Of a DNA stretch of 64,000 nt, positions 49,201 to 57,651 are shown piece by piece. How positions within the stretch are numbered: the stretch's first letter is position 1; every line of letters begins with the position of its first letter. The stretch comes from Hoplostethus atlanticus (lineage: Eukaryota; Chordata; Actinopteri; Trachichthyiformes; Trachichthyidae), in NCBI GenBank assembly GCA_034670405.1, contig JAXDDX010000005.1:2085001-2149000 (forward strand), in the 5' to 3' direction. The notes beneath the pieces are model-generated. The model saw only the letters and a program-made list of their open reading frames with translations. It was not told the DNA's origin and made no database searches. The position numbers and the translations under genes were made by a program.

Positions 49201-51043
49201 CAAGGACATTTAAGCAGGGTGTAACATAAAAATTAGTGATTAAGTTACAAAATGGGGCATACTTTGTACAACCTCTTCTAAAAATGAAACTGGATTCAGG
49301 CTACATCCACACTAATACGTAGGATCTCCGTTCACAGAAGCGTTTTAGCACCGTTTCAGAAATCTCTCAAGAAGAAATCTTTCAAATATCTCCATCAATG
49401 CTAATACGCCTGAAAACGCATATCACGTAACCATTCACCTACACTGGGCATGCGCGTGCCGGTGTAAACAGGAAGCAGATTGTCTGCTCTGCTGTTGCTT
49501 GAGAGCAGGTCCTGACAGTTGAGTAGAATTTTTTGCTCAATGCAGTTCTCATATGAGCTGACAGAAATACACTGTAGGAATCGTTAAGGAGATTCGTCCG
49601 TCACCCATACACCCCCCCCCCCCCTCCCCCCCCAAAAAAAACCCTCTTTGGATCGGGACGAATCACACAAGTCACCCAAATTGACGTGAAGAAAGCGACA
49701 TTCGCCAAAAAGCGAGTTGTTTGCGACCCTGGATACAACTATGTAGTATTGCCGCGTGATGTAGCGACTTTCACTTTGCATGTTTTACACAGTACGTCTT
49801 TCTGCTCAATGTCGCTGAGCTTGAATCCAAAATATCGCATTTATATAACATTTGTCGGATGTTTTTTGCCCACCAGTTCAGCGTCAACCTACTCATTATT
49901 ATCCATTCCACCTGGTCTGACTCTACACCACACTTGATAGTCATGTGGTCATGCACACATGCTTCACTGCCTGAACCGAGACTGATTGGTCATCTCTTTA
50001 TTATGGGCGTAGCAGACTGCACACAAACAGAGAATAGGTTGTCACCTTCACACACACACATTTTTTATTTAATTAAATCGCAGCCTTTTGCGGTTATATA
50101 ATCGCACAGGTTGACATCGCGATTGCGATTAGATTAATCGTGCAGCACTACTACTTACCACGGAGCGCAACACTGCTAAGACAATGTCGGACTTGAAGCC
50201 ACTTCCTATTATAATCATCAATTTACAGAGCACTTTCCAAAACAGTGCTTGAAACAATAATGAATGAAAGCCAATATGATAAACAATAAAAATGCCTTGC
50301 ATGAATTGGAATGATGGTTACATAAGAATGAGTGATCTAAACACCTGATCTAAAAGACAGACAGGTGCTGCCAGAATAAGCACATCAAGCAGGGCATTCC
50401 AAAGCCTAGGAGCTGAGATGGCAAAGGCCCACCCAATATTGTGCTTACTGGTTGGAATTGCCTGGATCCTTATGAGTATTACCTTATTGACAATTCAAGT
50501 AGAAGGCACCAGGAATTATTGAGGAAGTTTGAGGCTCTGTCTTTACCTGACATCAGTAGATGGGTTCTGGGAGAAGGGGTTAAGGGAGCAGGCCAGGATC
50601 TGGACGATGGCCCCGGGGTAATAGGTCTCCAGCACCTCCACAGCCGTGGGGTAGACGGGCTCCTCGAAGGCCAGCTCAATATAATCCCGGCTGTGGAAAG
50701 CTTTAGGTGTGCGGCGGAAAGGCGCTGGCGCGCTGGCACATTGTTCCCACCAGGTCCCATAGGCTCTGAACACGGCAGTCTGGGTGAAGTCCCCGGAGCT
50801 AGGGTAGACGTTGGGCACCCCGGCCAGGTTCCACATGGTGTAGGACATGCTGTTCTCACTGCCATAGTGGGAGCTGAAGTCCAGAACATCCTTGGCGTAC
50901 TGATCCACCTCCACACTGACCGGCAGCACTGCCCGCTGGCCAGACTCCACGGCCCGCCGACTGGTCAGCACCTCGCCGCGAGTCCCGCTCCTGGAGCGTC
51001 GCCGCAGACAGATATAGTAAAACATGCTCAGCAGGCTTAGCAT
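41581..51043 (-). CDS. fbxl4: F-box and leucine-rich repeat protein 4 (FBXL4); exon 2 carries two 1-bp insertions
   Basis: Substrate receptor of an SCF (SKP1-CUL1-F-box) ubiquitin ligase at the outer mitochondrial membrane. In mammals it works with PPTC7 to keep the mitophagy receptors BNIP3 and NIX low, and its loss causes mitochondrial DNA depletion. Eight coding exons: 51043-50547, 48281-47943, 46044-45800, 44696-44483, 42603-42532, 42307-42183, 42051-41864 and 41744-41581. All have GT-AG junctions in matching phase. Without two extra bases in exon 2 it is 613 aa (human 621). Domain order: hydrophobic N terminus with arginines ([10 protein letters not shown]), conserved N-terminal domain ([19 protein letters not shown]), F-box from about residue 270 ([17 protein letters not shown]), then LRRs to the C terminus KKSFTQ. 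The chosen ATG aligns with human Met7; an earlier start would need an upstream exon. Confidence 0.95.
41864..42051 (-). CDS. fbxl4: fbxl4 coding exon 7 (LRR)
   Basis: Acceptor ctgtggtcag, donor gtaggc, 188 bp. It reads [20 protein letters not shown], then [20 protein letters not shown] and LLQHLDILG, closely matching the human protein. Confidence 0.95.
42183..42307 (-). CDS. fbxl4: fbxl4 coding exon 6 (LRR)
   Basis: Acceptor tcctcctgcag, donor gtaagc, 125 bp. It reads [20 protein letters not shown], then [20 protein letters not shown], matching human IEDYDVIASMIGAKC and LDLWRCKNIT. Confidence 0.95.
42532..42603 (-). CDS. fbxl4: fbxl4 coding exon 5 (LRR)
   Basis: 72 bp in phase 0, with acceptor gttgttgcag and donor gtgaga. 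It reads [20 protein letters not shown] then SCVR. A TG microsatellite lies within 15 bases of the donor. Confidence 0.92.
42604..44482 (-). other. fbxl4 intron; TG repeat and dispersed repeat
   Basis: It contains a CAA trinucleotide run near the exon 5 acceptor, a perfect TG run at 43153-43206, an A16 run at about 43456-43471, and a dispersed repeat at 43920-44250 related to one at 12.2-12.5 kb. No exon was seen. Confidence 0.6.
43153..43206 (+). repeat. (TG)n microsatellite
   Basis: About 26 units. Confidence 0.96.
44483..44696 (-). CDS. fbxl4: fbxl4 coding exon 4 (LRR)
   Basis: Acceptor cgcttcag, donor gtaggc, 214 bp. It reads [20 protein letters not shown], then [20 protein letters not shown] and LILYRTKIE, a typical cysteine-containing LRR. 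Confidence 0.95.
45080..45582. mobile_element. Two dispersed repeats in an fbxl4 intron, one a MITE of about 416 bp
   Basis: 45080-45150 carries the CAAGTTTCATCAAAATCCGAT phrase of a fish repeat also present at 3.1, 48.5 and 54.7 kb. 45167-45582 begins GGGTGGAATGAGTACC and ends GTTACTTCCACCC, short inverted ends with a CAAGTAGAAGTACTGTCC interior typical of a common fish MITE. No target duplication is evident. Confidence 0.5.
45800..46044 (-). CDS. fbxl4: fbxl4 coding exon 3 (F-box and first LRR)
   Basis: Acceptor ccatag, donor gtcaga, 245 bp. It reads [20 protein letters not shown], then [20 protein letters not shown] and [10 protein letters not shown]. This is the F-box helix region contacting SKP1, followed by LRR. 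On the transcribed strand it is preceded by an unusually long pyrimidine-rich stretch. Confidence 0.95.
46047..46712. repeat. Purine-rich degenerate minisatellite abutting fbxl4 exon 3
   Basis: Plus strand is almost only A and G, with interspersed T and C, in AGTAGAG/CATAG/AGAGTAGAAT words. A 74-77-bp block is repeated nearly exactly (about 46475-46535 and 46549-46610). Open frames rich in Leu-Tyr-Ser on the minus strand are repeat translations. Confidence 0.9.
46713..47942 (-). other. fbxl4 intron remainder
   Basis: TG run at about 46855-46875 and a diverged dispersed repeat at about 47210-47400 with AATACGATACTTGAC-type phrases. Otherwise unique AT-rich sequence without exon signals. Confidence 0.4.
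47943..48281 (-). CDS. fbxl4: fbxl4 coding exon 2 (two single-base insertions)
   Basis: Acceptor cttgtccag, donor gtgatt. The first frame reads [20 protein letters not shown] and meets a stop after FSP. One extra base (plus-strand A at 48214) must be passed to continue as [21 protein letters not shown] second extra base (A at 48129) is needed to reach [19 protein letters not shown] and the end [10 protein letters not shown]. Exon length minus two (337) gives the phase required by its neighbours. Confidence 0.9.
48455..48660. mobile_element. Dispersed fish repeat unit
   Basis: Phrases ATATCTCAGACTCTGCTCATC, GATTTTGACGAAACTC and GTGATTGGTCCAGAGGGAGAC match the repeat at 3120-3640 and 54690-54960. 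Confidence 0.6.
48797..50150. mobile_element. Complete non-autonomous hAT-like transposon with perfect 8-bp target duplication
   Basis: The 15-bp ends TAGTGCTGCACGATT (48797-48811) and its exact reverse complement (50136-50150) are flanked by the direct repeat CTACTTAC at 48789-48796 and 50151-50158. An 8-bp duplication is diagnostic of the hAT superfamily. The subterminal parts are ATTGCGATT-rich on both sides. No transposase reading frame is present. It lies in the first coding intron of fbxl4. A GGCTACATCCACACTAATACG segment at about 49296 may be a second, nested repeat. Confidence 0.88.
50547..51043 (-). CDS. fbxl4: fbxl4 coding exon 1
   Basis: The acceptor gccccag lies at 51053-51052, then AGTTCCCTATG. 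Donor gtaaag follows 50547. It reads [20 protein letters not shown], then [20 protein letters not shown] and [20 protein letters not shown], ending NPSTDV plus two bases of Arg. It is nearly identical to the human N-terminal domain. The frame is intact throughout. Confidence 0.95.
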
Positions 51044-51053
51044 AGGGAACTCT

Positions 51054-52219
51054 GGGGCTGGGCAGAGGGTGGAAAGGGAGGTTAGGAGGAGGAAGAGACC
51101 AGCCTCCACCTACTGGAAGCACCCGGGCTCAAGGGTGGGGTCAACAAAGTGCAGGCTAGAGGCCCAGCTGCATGCATGACCTGTAGGTTAGACAGAGACA
51201 CAACACACACAAGAGTGAGAACAGCAAGACGGCATGTCTGGGACGCTTCAAAGTCTGACTCCTGCTTGGTCCTCATAAAATCTAGAATATTCTGAATCCT
51301 TAAGTTTTTGCTACTTCACAAATAAAATAAAAAAATAAAAGGACAATGCTTCATTGTAGGAAAATACTCATGGAAGAGTCTTCGGATGGAGAACCAAATT
51401 ATGCCAACTTGGTTTAATCAAAAACAATAAAGTGATTTTGAGTGGATTTTTCAACAAAATAAAATTTCCCAAAATGTATAAATACTATACTAATACTTGG
51501 CCTGTTTGAGTGAATGTAAACCAGCTCCCTCTCTTCCTCCATGTCTTATCTGTATCAGCTAGGTCAAACAGCTGTTTGCTAGCCTTATCTCCAGCCTATG
51601 GACAGTTGCCTCAGCTACTATCGCCACTACCTAGCATACAGTGCTGCTTGCTCATGATGGCAAAATTACCTACTCCTATTAAGGGCCAGTCCTGATGAGA
51701 ACACGCTGAAGGCCAGTCATGTTCAGCAGGTTAGAACCAAACAGTTCTTACCATACAAGTCTAACTAGGTGTCAGCACCCAGTGATCTAGAGTTTTATAG
51801 TGACAATGGAGCATGGTCTTGTGTCTAGTTCTCCACGACTTGTGAGACAATTTGACTTAAACAAATCAACACTAAAACCTCCTGAATTAAAATGATGTTA
51901 TAGATAAGCATACACATAAGTAGACCCCATACAGACACCACACATCCTTTCATGGACACAATGTTTCTGCATTGTGAATCCGGGTGGTCCGATAGCTTCC
52001 TTGTTCGGTTTGACAACAATCAGCGAACATCCAACCACCCAAATCACAAAGATTGGCGGCAGCTGTGTGAGAACGTGCACCGAGGTTAAATAGCTATGTT
52101 TTACTGTTCTTCTTGCAGCACGCCTATAGTCTCGTTATTTCCGGTACGAGAAGCGACGCCAAACTCCATTAGCAATCTGTCAGTTTAATGTTGCCTTGCT
52201 TATCGGCAAAGGTTCATAC
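51054..52219 (-). other. fbxl4 5' intron
   Basis: Unique sequence with no exon or repeat that I recognise. Short frames here lack protein-like content. Confidence 0.35.
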
Positions 52220-52400
52220 CTCGAATAAGTACTCTTAAAACCTTTTGCAAATCGTGACGAGCCAGTCTTCAATTCGGCATACACCCAAACACACCAAGCA
52301 TTACTTATTTCAACCTTTCGACTTTGTTCGCCCGTTATCTCCACAACCTTCCCCCATCAAAATGCACTGTGGTGGGCGGTAGAGAGCAATGTAAACCACT
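52220..52400 (-). promoter_or_regulatory. fbxl4: Candidate fbxl4 promoter and 5' UTR exon
   Basis: CpGs are locally frequent (52196-52345). On the minus strand a donor-like ATTCGAG|GTATGA lies at 52220/52219. Upstream of it are a GC box (CTACCGCCCACC, about 52382-52371) and a TTATAA. The distance of 1.2 kb to the first coding exon is reasonable. No transcript evidence is available, and a CpG-bearing area at 53.1-53.6 kb is a rival. Confidence 0.35.
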
Positions 52401-53545
52401 TATAAAGTTAAGTTTTATCGAAATAAGCGGTGATTGGTGGTAAATGTACTTGCCGAATTTACCAGCAGACCCAAAAGATTGAAAGGTCTTACGTTATGTT
52501 ATACTAGGTATGTAGATTTGCCGAAAACATTGAACGGCCACATTTTTAATGGCGTTTGGCTTATGTCTCTTCCTACAAGTGGGAACGACACGAATTTGGG
52601 CTATAGTCTAGTATACCTAGATCAATCACGCAGGCAATAGCTGATATCAATTCATGCACAGCAATGGTGATTCTGTTCGAGTCTATCTTGTGAAATTTCC
52701 TTTGCCTTTGTCCATGGGCCTAGGACGCTTCGTGGTGAACTGCCCTAGTAAACTATCCAAAAAGATAAGAGGCGTTTGCATTACACAAACATGAATGTAA
52801 GCTACCTGACCCGCATGGAAAGAAATTGTTGAATTCTGCAGTGGGCAGAAAAGTAAACTGCCTCCTCCAGCTGAGCGTCTGAACCTAATGTTGTTGTTGT
52901 TGTTAGCTGCTGTTAGTTAGCCAACGTTAGCTAGCTAGCCTACAGAGCAGCTGAGCTGTCAAAACATATACCATTAACTGTAATCTGACTAGTTTAGTTG
53001 AGCTGGCGCTACAAAACTAGACCACCCAAGAAGATAAAAACATCAGTTACATTGACGGTAAACGTAGATCGATATATCCATTCATATAATGCAACCCTCT
53101 TCTTTTCATCTGTAGGATATTTCAAGCACGAAACCACATTCTGGATGTTTAGCGAGCTCGTGGTGCCTTCCGGTACCATAGGAAATAATGGCAGAGAAGT
53201 CGGAATGTTATATCATAGCAAAGTTTATGAGATGCAATGTTCATGGAACGAGGATCATGGAAGCAGTGTGAACAATTGATGGTGAAAATGATATATACAA
53301 CTTCTGGCGAATGAATGCGCATTTTCTCCTCTCCTCCTCGCTCTGCTATACTAAGCAGCTCCGTTTCCCATTTATTTCTTCCTAAAAGCAATTGAATGCG
53401 CCGACAAGATGTTATATACGACTTATGAATCCGGAGCTAGAAGTTACGAGGAGACATTAAAGGCAACACCAGTTCCGTACACCGAAATAACCTCCTTGAC
53501 GCCGAAGTATCAACATCCGGTCAGATGCAGTCATTTTAAAGTAAA

Positions 53546-53564
53546 GAATTGTGGGAATAGTAGT
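53546..53564 (-). promoter_or_regulatory. ZNF143/THAP11-like site
   Basis: The minus strand reads ACTACTATTCCCACAATTC, agreeing with the known ACTACAATTCCCAGAATGC motif at 16 of 19 positions. Such sites lie in core promoters, so this may mark an alternative fbxl4 start or a promoter shared with another transcript. Confidence 0.35.
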
Positions 53565-54689
53565 TATTTTGTTGCTAGCCGATCTTTTCCCAAACTATGC
53601 ACTGACCAGGAGCATACCAAGAAACAATGACAGAGAGATAGATAGATAAAAATAGATACACTTTTCCCATGAGCACGCCTGGATTACAAACAAGGCTTGC
53701 AGGGCACACGCATCAGGGCTCTGGACCACATGTAAAAAAATTACACTGTAAATTTGCACTTTCATACTATCTTTGCAATCTTCAGTAGTTGTAAAATAAC
53801 AATTATTAGTATGGTTTGCCCAAGCTATCTGATGGAGTGGGCACTTGAATGGGCGGTACATACATAGAGCGTACAACTTGTACACAAGTACAAGGTCAAC
53901 CACTATTGCACTTGGGGCCAGTTTGGATAATCCGGACATGCTAAAGATAACCTTCAGTCTCAAACATTCCCATCCCTGGAATTGGTGCTTGTGGCCATAC
54001 TTTCCCTCTGCATGACCTTCAACTCTACTACCCAGTAATAGACACAAACACACACACTCCCACTCACTACCACACACAGCTTCCATCTGATTTCATTTTC
54101 TGGATTCTGTTCTGTTGTAATTTACTTATATGCATTTTGTTTTTAATATGCCATTCCCTCGTCCAGTTTTAATGTCATCAATGTCAAAAATTAAAACTAT
54201 AGCATACAGAAGGAAATAGAAAAAACAGAGAGTAGGATGTACTGTAGGTTGCAATACAATAAGTTAAGGTACAATAAATTAAGCTAAAGAGGACAGGCAG
54301 CGAATGTGCACCTATCCATTCATGTGGATAGGTGATTAGTTAAATCTTAACCCCCAATTATAGGGGGAGTGTGAACACTTACGCAACCAAGAGGGTTTAT
54401 TTTTCCATTTTTAATACCTTGTACAAAATGCATAGCCTCTAGTATTTCACTTTGAATTTGCTGCCTACTATATCCGAATGAAACTGATGAAACAAATGTA
54501 GTAAGAGTAGGCATACTCCTCATAACAGATAACAAACGAGCCAAGGAATTGGCCAAATTTCTGGGGGACAAAATCCGAAATTAAGAAATCAAATTAATTT
54601 CATTAATTCTTTTTTTTTTTACTTTCCAAAGAAAATTATGGTTTAGACAGATAATGTGATGAAATGAAGAGGGGGACTATGAATTGGCC

Positions 54690-54960
54690 GTCTGTCCGTC
54701 AAATGTGATACCTCAGGTGATATCATACACACAATCAGACACCACTAGTCTGATTTTGACAAAACTTGAAGGGATGATGCATCTTCGCGCTGTGTTCTGG
54801 AATTTTAAAAATACTGTCATTGGTCTGATGGGGACACTATAATTAAAACTTCAAATTTTCACCTTTAACTGCTACACCACCAGTCCGATTTTGATGAAAC
54901 CTGGAGGGGTGAGGAATATTGTTACTGATTGGGCCAAGGGGGACAGGGGAAGGTTTCACA
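54690..54960. mobile_element. Dispersed fish repeat, two units
   Basis: CAGACACCACTAGTCTGATTT, TTTTGACAAAACTTGAAGGG, GTCCGATTTTGATGAAACC and ACTGATTGGGCCAAGGGGGAC match the family at 3.1 and 48.5 kb. Confidence 0.6.
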
Positions 54961-55254
54961 ATGCCACAGTGTCTGAGCCATCCCAGAAAGAATAGTGGAT
55001 GGTTGATACAATTTTGTGGTTGATACATTATGTGTGCACAAAGTGTTATCTAGAGTGCTTCATGAAACTATGGTTTTAATACATTTGCAAAGAATACATT
55101 TTTATTTTTCAATGTTTATACTTTATGAATTGAATGAATTTGAATTTAGAGTTGAACCTCATGGCATTTCACCACAAAATTGTTTGAATGTATTGCATGT
55201 GACCACTCACTGTTATTAAATCTTATGAAAATAGCTATGTTTTGTTTGCTTGTT

Positions 55255-55480
55255 GTTTTGGTGACTCAGTGCTTAGCACCGTCACCTCACAGCAAGAAGG
55301 ACCCAGGTTTGATCCCCAGCCCTTTGCATGTTCTCCTGTGTTGACCTGAGTTTCTTAGGATCCTCTGGTTTCCTCCCACATTCCACAAGTCATTCAAGTC
55401 AGGAGGTTTGGAGACTCAAATTTGCCCATGTGTCTGAATGTGAGTGATTGTGTCGGTGCCTTGTTTGTCTCACAATCCCC
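55255..55480. mobile_element. Common teleost dispersed repeat with tRNA-like B-box phrase
   Basis: GTGACTCAGTGCTTAGCACC, CACCTCACAGCAAGAAGGACC, GGTTTGATCCCCAG, GCATGTTCTCCTGTG and TTTCCTCCCACA are the hallmark order of a very abundant fish repeat. GGTTTGATCCC resembles a pol III B box, but the whole does not fold as a tRNA. Confidence 0.6.
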
Positions 55481-55685
55481 CCATTAAAAAGTAGAAATTG
55501 TTGACATTTGAATCCACCTTTCATATGTCAATGATGGATACCCACTATAACCAACAGTGGATATGGTTTTCCATTTAATGGCGATTCAAAACCACACATC
55601 AAGTTCAACTTTAGTTCACACCCTTGTTGTCATACACATTATCTCTTGGTCCATGCAAAGTGTGATGTAGTGAATATGAAAAAAA

Positions 55686-55686
<1 letters not shown>

Positions 55687-55723
<37 letters not shown>
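55687..55723 (+). repeat. (TCTA)n tetranucleotide repeat
   Basis: Nine uninterrupted units. Confidence 0.95.
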
Positions 55724-56484
55724 GACACCTAAATATTAGACATTACATTTACCTTCAACTCTTAGGACCCAGGTTCAGTTCCCGACTCATGCCAAGAAGT
55801 TTTCTGCTGTGAGTGAAGTTTTCGTCTTCAGTGGTATAGTACAAGGGTGCATAACTTTAAGATTGAACATTTGGTGGTTGGTGGCTACAGCTAATTTCCC
55901 ATCCTGCTACCAGTTAATACATCCTGGTGTGGTCAGACAAAAGTTACATTAACTAGACAACAGGCGTGATGAGATAAAAGTTAAATCGGAAAGACAAGTG
56001 TAGCCATGGTCTTTGTCCAGGGCCCTTTTTTATGATTATCAATGTATTTGAAATTAATATGGTAACAAGAGATATAACAATACAAGCAAAGGAAATGATA
56101 ACAAAGGTACCAGGGCAATACAGATACATGCATTGTCTAACATTATAAAAAAAATAAAAATGTACAGACAAAAGGGAAGATTAGAGTGCAGTGCAGTGAG
56201 GACGAAGATGTACAAACTACTCATACTGGTTACAACCTCATCAAATCTATCAAATATGCACAATCGGTTATTAAAATACAATATTTAAAATATTTAATGA
56301 ATATTGACCTACATAACCACTCAAGCACACTCTATTATCACACATCCACACACTTTTTATTTTTTATTAAACTTTCAGTATTTCCATCAGAGCATACAAG
56401 GGCTAAAGGAAAAATGGACATTTAGGAAAAATGCAGAGAAACGGCATCCTAATGTCCTAGCATTGAAACTACGATTAAAAAAAA

Positions 56485-56614
56485 ACTACATTTCCCCAGT
56501 GGGGACTCCACAGACCTTATTGTCGTGACGTCATGACAACAGGGGGAAAAAAACAACAACTTCCGGGTATCGAAAGCGACGATAGCGCGGTCTATTCGAA
56601 ACTATTTCAACAAG
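56485..56614 (+). promoter_or_regulatory. Promoter and non-coding first exon of the BEN-domain gene
   Basis: In order: a ZNF143-like ACTACATTTCCCCAG at 56485-56499, a perfect CRE TGACGTCA at 56526-56533, and a perfect ETS/GABP-type ACTTCCGGGT at 56559-56568. A short CpG-bearing exon follows, ending CAACAAG before donor GTAAGG (56614/56615). This combination is typical of a TATA-less housekeeping promoter. The start point itself is inferred. Confidence 0.7.
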
Positions 56615-57515
56615 GTAAGGAAACGGGACTAAATCGAGTGTTTATATGTTACTTATTCTGCTACAGTCGTGCTCAAAGATGTGTAGCGATAATAAAAGTA
56701 AAAGCGACTTAAATCTGACGTCTCTATTGTGATTTTTTTTTGTGTTTTTTTTTACCTGTGTACCTGGGTTACTAGCTGTCAGCTCCACTGACTTTACCCG
56801 CTGTAATTACCTGAGTTTGCTGTCAACTACCCGACAAGCTAGGCTTGTTGTGAAAGCATACATATTGCAGCTACCTACTACGTTAATCTTCGTCTGTTAG
56901 TGTAATATTCTACAGTGCAAGATAGGATCAGAGAAGGCAGGGTGAGAGTCTAGACCAGAAAGGAGAAATAAGAGGAGGAAGTACAGGTAGGGGCTAGTTA
57001 TGCTCTCAGCTGAGACACAGCTGACTGTAACTGATACATTCAGAAACCACCCCTTTGGTGGTCATGTTGTGTCACTGTCTGAACTACAACTTCACTGATG
57101 GTTGGTGCACCAACCCTCTCCAGCTGTTTCCATTTATGACTAATTAAAACCCAGGGTGTGTTTACTGGTGAGGCTTGTGAGTGTTCCTTATATCCCTGCA
57201 CTTTGTATCCTCTGGTAAAGTTCAGGTGACCAAAAGCTCAACAATGAAAAGAAAACAACATTGATATTAGGATGCGGAAGCCTCTTCTGTACCCTTTATG
57301 GGCTGTTTTTACCCATGGCACCTTAGCAATGCTTTGCTGGGTTAAAAAATATGAGATGCAAGTCAAATTAAACACCCACACAGTAATTCTTAAATGCATT
57401 ATGTATTTACTTGTCAAGTATAGACATTAATGTGGTAAACTGACTTTTGAGACAGAAGTGATGTGTTTTAAAGCCTTTAGAGCTCTGATTTGACAGATGC
57501 CGTCTTTGTTTCCAG

Positions 57516-57651
57516 ACCAGTGAGAGTGAAACCGACATGGAGGACAAGCCCAAATCAGAACTTCTGATTAAGCTACGTAGAGCAGACCACAGGCTGAAAG
57601 AGCTGAAGCGTGAAAACGCCAGGCTGAGGCAGTGCCTATCTCTTATTGAAG
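57516..57651 (+). CDS. BEN gene exon 2 (start codon, coiled coil)
   Basis: Acceptor tgtttccag, donor gtaaac. ATG at 57537-57539 after 21 untranslated bases; it is the first ATG in the exon. It reads MEDKPKSELLIKLRRADHRL, then KELKRENARLRQCLSLIE. Confidence 0.88.

Larger units (their letters stand above)
52400..56484. other. Intergenic region between divergent fbxl4 and BEN-domain gene
   Basis: No gene was recognised. It holds the repeat at 54690-54960, a common teleost dispersed repeat at 55255-55480 and a TCTA run at 55687-55723. An ETS-like TTCCGGTACC at about 53168 and the ZNF143-like site at 53546 suggest promoter activity somewhere in 53.1-53.6 kb. Confidence 0.45.

Noticed and set aside
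55255..55330. Possible tRNA gene with GGTTTGATCCC
   Set aside because: No acceptor stem or anticodon arm; it matches an abundant fish dispersed repeat.
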